Origin: Paenibacillus sp. | GTDB taxonomy: Bacteria > Bacillota > Bacilli > Paenibacillales > Paenibacillaceae | Length of the DNA stretch: 64,000 bases | NCBI GenBank assembly: GCA_023512345.1 | Contig: JAILZT010000011.1 | Location: forward strand, 62,001 to 126,000 | Direction: 5' to 3' | Part shown: in pieces, positions 7,246 through 15,653 of the stretch | Layout: each line of letters starts with the position of its first letter | How positions within the stretch are numbered: the first letter of the stretch is position 1 | Translations under genes and position numbers: made by a program | Notes under the pieces: model-generated | Told to the model about the DNA's origin: nothing | Databases searched by the model: none | The model's input: only the letters and a program-made list of their open reading frames with translations

Positions 7246-9036
7246 ATGGAACAATTATTGAAGAGAAGTGAAGTGCCTGCCGAAAATCGCTGGAAGCTTG
7301 AAGATATGTTCGCTTCACAGTCTGAATGGGATCAAGCCTACACTGAAACTAAAGAGTTGATTAAGAAGGCTTCTGATTTTCAGGGTAAGCTGGACTCGCC
7401 CGATGCCCTTAAAGATTGCTTCCAATTGGATGATAAGCTGTCGCTGAACACCGAACGCCTTTATGTATATGCGCATATGCGGCAGGATGAAGATACCGCT
7501 GACTCTGTCTACCAAGGTCTTGCACAGAAATCAAAACAACTTAATGTGGAAGCTAGCGAGGCCCTTTCTTTTGTAACACCAGAAATTTTAGCATTGCCGA
7601 TAGAAACACTGGATGAATTCATTGCGAATCCTGAGCTCTCGGATTATACCTTCACCCTCAAAGAGATGAAACGCGAAAAGGCGCATGTTCTATCAAAAGC
7701 GGAAGAAGCCTTGCTGGCACAGGTCGGCAACCTCTCCCAAGCTCCACAAAGTATTTTTAGCATGTTGAATAATGCCGATCTTAAATTCCCTAAGATTAAG
7801 AATGAAGACGGCAATGAGGTCGAATTAACACACGGCAGTTACATTAAGTTTTTGGAAAGCCCTGACCGTGAGGTTCGAAAGAATGCTTTTAAAGCTGTCT
7901 ATGAGACTTATGGTAAACAAAAAAATACTATAGCCGCAACACTTAGTGCCAATGTGAATAAAAACGTATTTTACTCACGTGTACGTAAATATCCATCAGT
8001 ACTGGAAATGTCACTCTATGGCGACAACATTCCGAAAGAAGTATATACCAACCTGATTGATACGATTCATGAGAGTTTGCCTCTGATGCATCGTTACATG
8101 AAGCTCCGTCAAAAACTCCTTGGTGTGGATGAGCTACATATGTATGACCTGTTTGCACCTCTTGTAGACGAGTATAAGATGGATATCACCTTTGAGGAAG
8201 CCAAGAAGATCACCAAAGAAGGTCTTAAGCCTTTGGGAGAAGACTATCTTAGTGTTCTGCAGGAAGGCTACGATACAGGCTGGATCGATGTATATGAGAA
8301 TGAGAACAAACGGACTGGTGCATACAGCTGGGGAGCCTACGGCACACACCCATACGTCTTGCTGAACCATAATGACAATCTCAACAGTATGTTCACCCTA
8401 GCACATGAAATGGGTCATGCGTTACATTCGTATTATTCAGACAATGCGCTTAAGTACCGTGATGCCCAATATACGATTTTCCTAGCAGAGGTAGCTTCTA
8501 CTACCAACGAAGCACTTCTGATGGATTACCTGCTGAATAAGTCAACAGATCCGAAGGAAAAAATGTTCCTGCTCACCTATTATGCCGATCAGTTCCGTAC
8601 CACTGTATTCCGGCAAACGATGTTCGCTGAATTCGAGAAAATCATCCATGAACGTGCAGAGTCAGGCGACTCTCTTACTTCTAAAGATCTGTCAGCTATC
8701 TATTATGACCTCAATGTGAAGTACTATGGCGAGGGTATGGTCGTTGATCAAGACATCGAAATGGAATGGGCTAGAATTCCGCATTTCTACAACAGCTTCT
8801 ACGTATACAAATACGCAACTGGATTCTCGGCTGCAACCAGCTTCGCCAAGCAAATTCTTGAAGAAGGAAAACCAGCGGTAGATAAATACCTAGGTTTCCT
8901 CAAGAGCGGTGGAAGTGATTATTCCATTAACATTTTATCAAAAGCCGGAGTTGACATGTCTTCACCAGAGCCGATCCGCGAAGCTATGAGTGTATTCGAG
9001 AGTGTAATATCACAGATGGAAGAGTTGACCAAGTAA
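7246..9036 (+). CDS. pepF: Oligoendopeptidase F (M3B family)
   Basis: A zinc metallopeptidase of about 596 residues that cleaves oligopeptides of roughly 7-17 residues, usually in the cytoplasm. The zinc site HEMGH is in the sequence TLAHEMGHALHSYYS, with the third ligand Glu about 25 residues on (FLAEVASTTNEALLMDYL). Length from the ATG at 7246 equals that of characterised PepF proteins, and AAGGAGG lies 6 nt before it. A second possible start at 7120 adds 42 residues that look like a signal peptide, so the real start is open. A small hairpin with a T run follows the stop. Confidence 0.95.
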   Translation: MEQLLKRSEVPAENRWKLEDMFASQSEWDQAYTETKELIKKASDFQGKLDSPDALKDCFQLDDKLSLNTERLYVYAHMRQDEDTADSVYQGLAQKSKQLNVEASEALSFVTPEILALPIETLDEFIANPELSDYTFTLKEMKREKAHVLSKAEEALLAQVGNLSQAPQSIFSMLNNADLKFPKIKNEDGNEVELTHGSYIKFLESPDREVRKNAFKAVYETYGKQKNTIAATLSANVNKNVFYSRVRKYPSVLEMSLYGDNIPKEVYTNLIDTIHESLPLMHRYMKLRQKLLGVDELHMYDLFAPLVDEYKMDITFEEAKKITKEGLKPLGEDYLSVLQEGYDTGWIDVYENENKRTGAYSWGAYGTHPYVLLNHNDNLNSMFTLAHEMGHALHSYYSDNALKYRDAQYTIFLAEVASTTNEALLMDYLLNKSTDPKEKMFLLTYYADQFRTTVFRQTMFAEFEKIIHERAESGDSLTSKDLSAIYYDLNVKYYGEGMVVDQDIEMEWARIPHFYNSFYVYKYATGFSAATSFAKQILEEGKPAVDKYLGFLKSGGSDYSINILSKAGVDMSSPEPIREAMSVFESVISQMEELTK

Positions 9037-9063
9037 CTCGGGAAGCGTAGTATACACATTAGT

Positions 9064-9091
9064 CCCTTGCCCGCTTCGGGCAGGGGATTTT
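9064..9091 (+). terminator. Terminator after pepF
   Basis: Stem CCCTTGCCCG / CGGGCAGGGG (9064-9073 and 9077-9086, one G-U pair, three-base loop) followed by ATTTT. The short T run suggests partial read-through into the next gene. Confidence 0.65.
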
Positions 9092-9112
9092 AACTTTTAA
9101 AAGGGGGCTCTT

Positions 9113-9406
9113 ATGAAAATTCAATGGTCACTTATTGCGGGTCTAATTTTTGCGCTGCTAACAGCCCTGTTCGCTGTAATTAACGTAGATCCTGTTCAAG
9201 TCAATTTCGGTTTTGATATCGTTAGCATACCTCTTATTCTCGTAATTCTCGGTTGTGCCTTAATTGGGGGAATCATTGTAGGCTCTTACGGTATTTTTCG
9301 CCAATACAAGCTGCAGAGGCAAATCAAAGGTTTGACCGCAGAATTAAATAAACTTCGTGAAGCCGATACTACTTCATTGGATTCTTTGAGTTTGGATAAT
9401 ATTTGA
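9113..9406 (+). CDS. LapA domain (DUF1049) small membrane protein
   Basis: A 97-residue protein with two hydrophobic helices (SLIAGLIFALLTALFAVINV and IPLILVILGCALIGGIIVGSY) followed by a basic/helical tail (QYKLQRQIKGLTAELNKLRE) that looks like a short coiled coil. This is the LapA/DUF1049 layout, including the conserved NVDPVQVNF between the helices. In Gram-negative bacteria LapA acts in lipopolysaccharide assembly control; Gram-positive members have no established role. It is probably transcribed with the M42 peptidase gene, which starts 29 bp downstream. Confidence 0.85.
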   Translation: MKIQWSLIAGLIFALLTALFAVINVDPVQVNFGFDIVSIPLILVILGCALIGGIIVGSYGIFRQYKLQRQIKGLTAELNKLREADTTSLDSLSLDNI

Positions 9407-9435
9407 TTTTTAATGATGAACAGGAGGACTAACCC

Positions 9436-10479
9436 TTGCTTACTATTCAACCTAATGAAGACTACATTCTTTCCATACTTAAAAAACTCCTTGATACACC
9501 TAGCCCCAGCGGATTCACCGCAAAGGTGATGAACATTGTTGCGGAAGAAGCCGCTGCACTCGATATTCCTCTGACCTGGAATGAAAAAGGCGGCGTCATC
9601 CTAACCGTTGGCGGCCTTGATCCTTCGCGCACCATAGGAATCAGCGCTCATGTGGATACATTGGGAGCCATGGTTCGATCGATTAAATCCAACGGCACGT
9701 TGCGCCTTACCTCTGTAGGAGGATTCACGATGCACAGCATAGAGAATGAATACTGTGAAATCCATACCCGCAGCGGCAATACCTATACAGGAACAATCCT
9801 TACCAATCACCCTTCTGTTCATGTCTATCCCGATGCACGCGACTATAAGCGTCTAGAGGAGAACATGGAGGTTCGTATTGACGAAATGGTTTCTACTAAG
9901 GATGAAGTGCTGAAACTTGGCATTTCCGTAGGTGATTTTATTTCTTTCGACGCTCGGGCGGTGATTACACCTAGTGGATATATTAAATCCCGGCACCTGG
10001 ATGATAAGGCAAGTGTAGCCGCACTGCTTGGGCTGCTCGAAAGCATGAAGCGCGAGGGCTGGAAACCGCTGCACAATCTCACTTTCCTAATCTCCAACTA
10101 TGAAGAGGTTGGACACGGAGCTTCGTGGATTCCTACTGATATTCAAGAAATGATTGCTGTGGATATGGGAGCTATGGGTGATGATCTTAGCTGTAAAGAA
10201 ACAGATGTCTCTATTTGTGCCAAAGACTCCTCGGGACCTTATGACTATGTGATGACAGGCCGCCTAATTCAACTGGCAGAGGCACTAGCTGTCCCTTACG
10301 CTGTCGATATTTACCCACAGTACGGCTCTGATGCCTCGGCTGCGCTAAAAGGTGGAAGCAATATTCGTGCAGCCCTAATTGGCCCGGGCGTTCATGCTTC
10401 TCATTCTATGGAGCGTACTCACAAGCAGGCAATCCTTAACACAGCCAAGCTTTTAGCCGCTTATGTCGGCGCCAACTGA
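9436..10479 (+). CDS. M42 family metallopeptidase (glutamyl/leucyl aminopeptidase type)
   Basis: A 347-residue cocatalytic metallopeptidase of family M42, large dodecameric cytoplasmic aminopeptidases also annotated as FrvX or CelM. Ligand and catalytic motifs are in order: SAHVDTLG (first His), RHLDDKAS (bridging Asp), NYEEVGHG (catalytic and metal-binding Glu), VDMGA and GPGVHASHSMER (last His). Translation starts at a TTG with AGGAGG eight bases upstream. Its last 17 bases overlap the start of the next gene. It probably trims peptides delivered by PepF-type endopeptidases, though this link is inference from proximity. Confidence 0.93.
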   Translation: MLTIQPNEDYILSILKKLLDTPSPSGFTAKVMNIVAEEAAALDIPLTWNEKGGVILTVGGLDPSRTIGISAHVDTLGAMVRSIKSNGTLRLTSVGGFTMHSIENEYCEIHTRSGNTYTGTILTNHPSVHVYPDARDYKRLEENMEVRIDEMVSTKDEVLKLGISVGDFISFDARAVITPSGYIKSRHLDDKASVAALLGLLESMKREGWKPLHNLTFLISNYEEVGHGASWIPTDIQEMIAVDMGAMGDDLSCKETDVSICAKDSSGPYDYVMTGRLIQLAEALAVPYAVDIYPQYGSDASAALKGGSNIRAALIGPGVHASHSMERTHKQAILNTAKLLAAYVGAN

Positions 10480-11293
10480 GAACAGCTTCATGCTGCTGAG
10501 CAAGCTATGGAAGCGCCGTAAACGCTTATTTCTTATCCCCATGCTGCTACTAGTCCTGATAGTGGGGGCGTTATATGCTCTTCTTTCTGATCCGATGAAA
10601 AATAAGGAAGTCTTCGATGGACTCCCGGAATCATATACGTATCTAGAAGCAGAGAGTTTTGGAAAAGTAAAACTTCACATGATGTCCCTGACACCTGACC
10701 ATGTTACTTTACGTGCGGCTGGAACTCCTCTTAGGCAAGTAAAAGCATACGGAATAAATGGCGGATTCTTCTACGGTGAAGATCTGTTATCTATTGCGAT
10801 TATGAACGATGTGCCGGTAAGCGGGGATAAGAATGCATACGGTTCAGGCTGGTTCAATGCCAAATATCCACGGGGAACACTGGTGTGGGATGGCAGTTCT
10901 CAGAGGTTCTCGGTACAGGTTGTTTCTTCCGGGGACGATCTAGAAGTCAGCGACCGCAGTCAGTATTTTGCTCAGGGCGGCATAAGTATGAATCTGCAGA
11001 ATGAGGATCAATGGCTGACCTCAGTAACGCAAGAGCACCTGCCCTTCGCAGATGAGCAGAGAATGCGCTCAGGGATGGTATATGACAATACCGGCAAGCT
11101 CTGGCTCATTGTCACTCCCTCACGATGCACGGCTGCTGAGTTCCGCACAGCGATACTGGAGTCTATTCCCGGTGAAGGTCTGGAAGGTATTTTTCTAGAC
11201 GGAGATGGTTCCTCGCAGATGAATGCAAGTGAAGTTGTAATAATCGGAGACCAACGAATGATAGTGCAAATGATAGCTGTGGATGGTGACTAA
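10463..11293 (+). CDS. Phosphodiester glycosidase (NAGPA domain) family protein, membrane anchored
   Basis: A 276-residue protein with a basic N terminus and one hydrophobic helix (LFLIPMLLLVLIVGALYALL), then an extracellular domain. The domain shows the NAGPA/DUF2233 hallmarks GINGGFF near residue 97 and LDGDGSS near residue 254. Characterised members remove GlcNAc from phosphodiesters or process exopolysaccharide and cell-wall phosphoglycans. The ATG at 10463 overlaps the end of the M42 gene; a second ATG at 10490 is possible and neither has a strong RBS, which fits translational coupling. The terminator stem begins within the last codons. Confidence 0.85.
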   Translation: MSAPTENSFMLLSKLWKRRKRLFLIPMLLLVLIVGALYALLSDPMKNKEVFDGLPESYTYLEAESFGKVKLHMMSLTPDHVTLRAAGTPLRQVKAYGINGGFFYGEDLLSIAIMNDVPVSGDKNAYGSGWFNAKYPRGTLVWDGSSQRFSVQVVSSGDDLEVSDRSQYFAQGGISMNLQNEDQWLTSVTQEHLPFADEQRMRSGMVYDNTGKLWLIVTPSRCTAAEFRTAILESIPGEGLEGIFLDGDGSSQMNASEVVIIGDQRMIVQMIAVDGD

Positions 11294-11316
11294 ATCAGTC
11301 GTCATCCACTTTTTTT
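11279..11316 (+). terminator. Terminator of the M42-NAGPA unit
   Basis: Stem arms 11279-11291 and 11297-11309 (11 of 13 pairs) followed by seven T. The stop codon TAA lies in the stem-loop. Confidence 0.75.
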
Positions 11317-11665
11317 GTATTTCCTCTGTGGAAATTTAATTCAAAAATAGGGTTGACACAAAGCCTCTTACGGGCTATTCGTGTTTTTATTGGTTCTCTG
11401 CCGCTTCCATGTTTGTAAACTGGTCATGTACCTTCTCTATCTCAATTTGAAACGGTTAATCGCACGCAATTTCGGACCGCTTTGGCGCTAGGCATTCACA
11501 ACACGAACGAGATCATTTTATGGAATATCTTTTTCTAGATCCATTGGTAATCAAAGATGGTCCTAGTGGGAACGATTTCAACCTAACTTCGCCTGATATT
11601 TCACATGGTTTGGGGCAACTGTACCTACAGGTGGCCGATTCGGGGTTGCGGACCACTTCTTTGGA

Positions 11666-11856
11666 GAATTAGAGGGAAAAACGCCCGCTAATTCTGACTA
11701 AAACACCTTTATTTTGAGATTAAAGGGAAAATATCCCTCTAATCTTAACCATACCGCCATAAAATTGGTATATTCTCAAAATTAGCGGGCAAAATTCCCT
11801 CTAATTGCCCAAAAGGGGTGCCAGGCGCAGAAATAGAGGGAGAAATTCCCTCTAAT
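11666..11856. repeat. Four tandemly arranged palindromic units, core AGAGGGAAA..TCCCTCTAAT
   Basis: Units at 11666-11694, 11717-11745, 11780-11806 and 11832-11856. Each is an inverted repeat with arms close to ATTAGAGGG / CCCTCTAAT and a 5-8 nt A/T-rich centre. Spacing between units is irregular (22 to 35 nt), and substitutions alternate between AGAGGG, AAAGGG and AGCGGG. Confidence 0.7.
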
Positions 11857-11967
11857 GGGGCGTAACAGCCTTCTGTCCTTCCCGTCATCTATCAAGCACT
11901 GATTTTGTTGTTGAGCCTTCTTTTTTTGTATTTTTTTGATTGTAGACACTTATTCTGCTCAAAGTAG

Positions 11968-12003
11968 CGGAGAGGACGGACTGATTGTGGAAGAGCGGTA
12001 GCG
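11968..12003 (+). repeat. Dispersed intergenic repeat, copy 1
   Basis: Holds CGGAGAGGA, ATTGTGGAA and GAGCGGTAGCG in order. The same three blocks, slightly changed, appear in reverse orientation at 58469-58503 and in part at 26497-26540. Confidence 0.5.
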
Positions 12004-12053
12004 TTCGCCGAGCGTCCTCACCACGCTTAACGCTGATCCTACTAAAAAACAAC

Positions 12054-12102
12054 AAGGGCTGACCCTAAAATCCATTTAATGGATTTTAAGGTCAGCCCCT
12101 TT
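12054..12102. terminator. Very long terminator hairpin after the ABC-F gene
   Basis: A stem of about 21 bp (12054-12075 with 12079-12102, three-base loop), with ATCCAT/ATGGAT at the top. On the minus strand it is followed by a T-rich tract. Confidence 0.8.
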
Positions 12103-12132
12103 AAGAATCTACAATATATATCAGAACTCAAA

Positions 12133-14061
12133 TCATGCTTTACCCGCAATTCTCTCTGCTAATTCATTTAAATACGTCCAGCGCTCCATAAGACGCTCCA
12201 GTTCAGCTTCCGCTTGCCCTTGCTGAATAGTCAGCTCCTGCAGCTTCCCAGAGTCAGCAAATGCAGCCTCCATTTTCGAACTAATATCAGCCAGCAGATT
12301 CTCCGCCAGTTCAATTTGCTCATCTATTCCTTCATATTCACGTTGTTCTTTGAAAGTGAATTTGGGTTTTTCCTTTTGTGATTGCGGAGCATCAGGTTCA
12401 GGTACTGACACAGGTGCTGCGATCCGTCGTGGATTTTCGTTTTGTACCGAGTTACGCACAGGAACATTCTTGGCCATCCATTCCTCGTATTCGGTGTAAT
12501 CCCCGACATGAAGCCGGATCTCTCCGTCCTCAAAAGCAATGAGTTTGTCCATGGTCCGATCCAAGAAATATCGGTCATGTGATACCGTGAATACTACGCC
12601 AGGAAATTCATCCAGATAATCCTCCAGCACTGCCAGTGTACCGATATCTAGATCATTGGTTGGTTCATCAAGCAGCAACACGTTGGGCGCACCCATCAAT
12701 ACACGAAGCAGATAGAGACGTCTTTTCTCACCCCCGGAAAGCTTAGCGATCGGAGTCCATTGAGCCGCAGGAGGAAATAGGAAACGTTCCATCATTTGAC
12801 CTGCTGTAATCGTACTGCCATCCGCAGTTTTGATCACTTCCGCCTCTTCCTTAACATATTCAATCGCCCTCAAGGTATCGTCCATATCCTGATGCTCTTG
12901 TGTGAAGTAACCCAGCTTAACTGTAGATCCGAGTTGAACTTCACCGCCATCCGGTTGAAGCCTTCCAGCAATCAGATTTAACAATGTTGATTTGCCGCTG
13001 CCATTTTTACCGACGATTCCCACCCGGTCTTGGGGTACAGCGATATAGGTCAAATCTTTAATGAGCACACGCCCATCAAGAATTTTGGTCAAATCATGAA
13101 GCTCGATAATTTTGCGGCCCAGACGCGTGGAACCTACAGAGATATCCAAGGTACCACCTGTGCTGCTAACCTGCCCATCTTTAAGTTTCTCGTAGCGATC
13201 AATCCGAGCCTTCTGCTTCGTTGTACGGGCTTTTGCACCGCGTCGAATCCAGGCCAGCTCCGTCCGCAAAAGATTTTTACGTTTCTGCTCCGCAGAAGCC
13301 TCACGTTCCTCACGGTCAGCCTTTAACTCCAAAAAGCGTGAATAGTTTGCTTCATATCTAAACAAACGGCCACCGTCGAGTTCTAACATTACGTCTGCCA
13401 CCCGGTCCAGAAAATAACGGTCATGCGTAACCATTAACAGCGCCCCACGGCGCTTTTTCAAATATTGCTCTAACCAGGATACAGATTCCGTGTCAATATG
13501 GTTGGTAGGCTCATCCAAAATAAGCAATTCTGACGGTGTAATTAGTGCTGCTGCCAGTGCAACCCGTTTGCGCTGCCCACCCGAGAGCGTGTCCATAAGC
13601 GCATCAAATTGAGTGATACCAAGCTTGGTGAGTACACTTTTCGCTTCACTCTCCAAATGCCAAATATCCGCCGCACCAATATCATTGCCAACTTGAACAA
13701 GCTTGTTCTCCAACTCCTTATTGCCGGGCTGACTCTCCAGCAGTGCCATCGTCTCCATATACTCACGCATCATCACAAGCTCCGGTACATCTCCGGCAAA
13801 AACTTGCTGAAGTACGGTATTATCAGGGTCGTAAGGCGGATTTTGGGCTAGGAATTGTACACGTACCGAATTTCCGATTGCGATTTGTCCTTCATCCGGG
13901 GTTTCCAGTCCGGCAATGATGCGCAGAAAAGTTGATTTTCCGGTTCCATTGATACCAATGACACCTATTTTATCTCGATCATCCATCCCGAATGATGCAT
14001 CATTAAATAATATTTTCTCCCCATAGCTTTTGGAGAGGTGTTCCACGGTCATAATATTCAT
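12133..14061 (-). CDS. yfmR: ABC-F family ATPase (Uup/YfmR type)
   Basis: A 642-residue protein with two ABC ATPase domains in one chain and no membrane segments, as in ABC-F translation factors. Walker A is seen as GINGTGKST (first) and GKNGSGKST (second), with signatures LSGGQRKR and LSGGEKRR and Walker B LLILDEPTNH and LLLDEPTND. The linker carries the Uup/YfmR-type run WIRRGAKARTTKQKARIDRY, and the C terminus (about residues 555-642) is a charged coiled coil. YfmR in Bacillus helps ribosomes through proline-rich or otherwise stalled sequences. A resistance-type ABC-F is less likely given the linker. GAGGA lies before the ATG. Confidence 0.9.
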   Translation of the reverse strand: MNIMTVEHLSKSYGEKILFNDASFGMDDRDKIGVIGINGTGKSTFLRIIAGLETPDEGQIAIGNSVRVQFLAQNPPYDPDNTVLQQVFAGDVPELVMMREYMETMALLESQPGNKELENKLVQVGNDIGAADIWHLESEAKSVLTKLGITQFDALMDTLSGGQRKRVALAAALITPSELLILDEPTNHIDTESVSWLEQYLKKRRGALLMVTHDRYFLDRVADVMLELDGGRLFRYEANYSRFLELKADREEREASAEQKRKNLLRTELAWIRRGAKARTTKQKARIDRYEKLKDGQVSSTGGTLDISVGSTRLGRKIIELHDLTKILDGRVLIKDLTYIAVPQDRVGIVGKNGSGKSTLLNLIAGRLQPDGGEVQLGSTVKLGYFTQEHQDMDDTLRAIEYVKEEAEVIKTADGSTITAGQMMERFLFPPAAQWTPIAKLSGGEKRRLYLLRVLMGAPNVLLLDEPTNDLDIGTLAVLEDYLDEFPGVVFTVSHDRYFLDRTMDKLIAFEDGEIRLHVGDYTEYEEWMAKNVPVRNSVQNENPRRIAAPVSVPEPDAPQSQKEKPKFTFKEQREYEGIDEQIELAENLLADISSKMEAAFADSGKLQELTIQQGQAEAELERLMERWTYLNELAERIAGKA

Positions 14062-14116
14062 TCATGTTCCTCGCTTGCCTTATATTTTGAATCTATTTCA
14101 ATTCAATCTTTAAAAA

Positions 14117-14137
14117 ACCGCCCGGAAACCGGACGGT
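14117..14137 (-). terminator. Terminator of the TetR gene
   Basis: ACCGcCCGG / CCGGaCGGT stem with AAA loop (one internal mismatch), followed on the minus strand by six T. Confidence 0.75.
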
Positions 14138-14150
14138 CTCTGATCCTATT

Positions 14151-14753
14151 CTACTCTTTAGCCACGCTGCCTTCTACAGGATCTAAATTATCCATAGCGC
14201 CTCTTATGAAAAGTCTTGCAGCAAAACGCGCTCGTTTATGGGCATCTTCTTCCGTGAAGGAAGGATGGAACAAGATATCCATTTTCAGACGATCCAGCAT
14301 TCCAATATAGGACTGCGCCATGAGCTCCGACTCCGACGCTCCACCCTCCACTAGAACTTTTACAACGGCCTGCATATATTGCTCCATGAAAAGAGCCATA
14401 TACGCTACCAACTCCGGATTATTATTCGGTGCCCGGAAAAACAACTTCGTATGCTGCTTCCGCTCATAATAGTAGAATAGATGGTGATCAGCAATCACCG
14501 ACAGTTTGCCAGTCAGGTCAATTTGAGCCTTAAGCTTGTTTTCCAGCTGTTCAAGAAATCCTTCACAATCTCGGCGGGTTACCGCCATGAACAATTCTTC
14601 TTTACTCTTAAAATATAAGTATACCGTACCTTTAGCAATACCTGCCTGTTCTGCAACATCCGACATCTTCGTTTCGTAAAATCCACCTGAACCGAAGAGC
14701 GTATATGCGGCATCCAGTATAGCTGTATGTTTGTCATTGGATACGCTGCTCAT
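14151..14753 (-). CDS. TetR/AcrR family transcriptional regulator
   Basis: A 200-residue one-component repressor type. The N-terminal helix-turn-helix (about residues 8-52) matches the TetR pattern: AILDAAYTLFGSGGFYETKMSDVA and then AGIAKGTVYLYFKSKEELF. The C-terminal ligand/dimer domain is divergent, so the inducer is unknown. GGGGGAACC precedes the ATG. It lies upstream of the ABC-F gene on the same strand, but the terminator between them argues for separate transcription. The usual target would be its own gene and a nearby transporter; none is adjacent. Confidence 0.92.
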   Translation of the reverse strand: MSSVSNDKHTAILDAAYTLFGSGGFYETKMSDVAEQAGIAKGTVYLYFKSKEELFMAVTRRDCEGFLEQLENKLKAQIDLTGKLSVIADHHLFYYYERKQHTKLFFRAPNNNPELVAYMALFMEQYMQAVVKVLVEGGASESELMAQSYIGMLDRLKMDILFHPSFTEEDAHKRARFAARLFIRGAMDNLDPVEGSVAKE

Positions 14754-14811
14754 CGGTTCCCCCTTTACAATGCCATCCCGTGGCTGTAATTAATAATCTT
14801 TACAAACTTAC

Positions 14812-15615
14812 TCAACCTATAATACAGAAAAGTAAAGCCACAATGCCACCCATTATTGAGCTGATAAAATTAACAGCATCATTACTCATCCAATGCCAGC
14901 CGCGTGCCTGCACCGTAGCTGCACCACAATGGCTGCTCCCCTCTACTTCCCGGTTGCAGACGGTACAGCGGTTCATCCGCTGTACCGTAGCACCGAGAAT
15001 AGAGTCAGTGAAGGCTCCTGCCAGGCCACCTAGGAGGCCCGCAAGTGTAAGCAGCATAAACGAGCGGTTCTCCATTCCAGCAGCAAGCTGGAGCAGCCAA
15101 GAAGCTCCTCCAATCAGAGCACCGCCCGCAGCTGCTGCCAGTGTACCCGGCAACGATACCCCTCCAGAAGCTCCAGTCGGCAGGATTCTGCCTGTCAGGA
15201 CAGACCGAGGAGGTCTTTTGCTAAGCGTCCCAATCTCTGTAGCCCAAGTGTCCGAGGTCACAGTAGCCATTACACCTATAAATAGGAATTCCCAAAGCTC
15301 ATGAGGATACAGTGCATTTAACAGCACGACTATCATGCCAATGCCTCCGTTAGCGAAGACCTGGCCGGCATCACGACGCCCTGTTTTATCGTATGTCAGT
15401 TCCAATTCAGCTTTATTCTCATGGCGGAGTCTGGATAGCAAACTGGAGGAAATAAAGAAGAGAAGTAATATCCCGAACCAAAAGGCATTCCCCGCACCAA
15501 AATATATAGTCCCCATTATTATTGCTGCCAGCATACCCGAAAAGCTTAGGGATTGCTTGTAATACGCTGCTCCAGCGACAATAAGAGCGCCACAGGCGCC
15601 GATAACCCACTGCAT
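14812..15615 (-). CDS. DUF92 family membrane protein (TMEM19/VTE6-like)
   Basis: A 267-residue protein with six to seven hydrophobic helices. DUF92 hallmarks are visible: TSDTWATEIGTLSKRPPRSV with the conserved Asp-Thr-x-Ala-x-Glu, GGVSLPGT, DSILGATVQ, and NDAVNFISS at the C terminus. The best studied relatives are plant VTE6, which phosphorylates phytyl phosphate, and human TMEM19; the bacterial role is not established but kinase activity on an isoprenyl phosphate is a reasonable guess. An unusual short Cys cluster CTVCNREVEGSSHC precedes the last helices. GGGAG lies 8 nt before the ATG. Confidence 0.85.
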   Translation of the reverse strand: MQWVIGACGALIVAGAAYYKQSLSFSGMLAAIIMGTIYFGAGNAFWFGILLLFFISSSLLSRLRHENKAELELTYDKTGRRDAGQVFANGGIGMIVVLLNALYPHELWEFLFIGVMATVTSDTWATEIGTLSKRPPRSVLTGRILPTGASGGVSLPGTLAAAAGGALIGGASWLLQLAAGMENRSFMLLTLAGLLGGLAGAFTDSILGATVQRMNRCTVCNREVEGSSHCGAATVQARGWHWMSNDAVNFISSIMGGIVALLFCIIG

Positions 15616-15653
15616 ACATTCAACTCCCGCTGTTACTCCATTACTCTATTAAT

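Larger units (their letters stand above)
11317..12053. other. Gene-free stretch with repeats
   Basis: About 740 bp without a credible gene. The first 350 bp show only short open frames; one (about 11430-11540) reads 39 codons without a start and looks like a decayed coding fragment that I cannot place. Four palindromic units fill 11666-11856, and one copy of a dispersed repeat lies at 11968-12003. Confidence 0.6.

Noticed and set aside
11430..11540. Possible coding remnant in the repeat-rich gap
   Set aside because: It reads 39 codons without a start or RBS and I can match it to no family, so it is not reported as a pseudogene.
11666..11856. CRISPR-like array
   Set aside because: Units are palindromes with irregular spacing and unequal arms, no leader and no cas genes nearby.
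14780..15304. 174-codon plus-strand frame
   Set aside because: Antisense to the DUF92 gene, rich in Pro, Arg and Ser as expected for a reversed membrane-protein gene.
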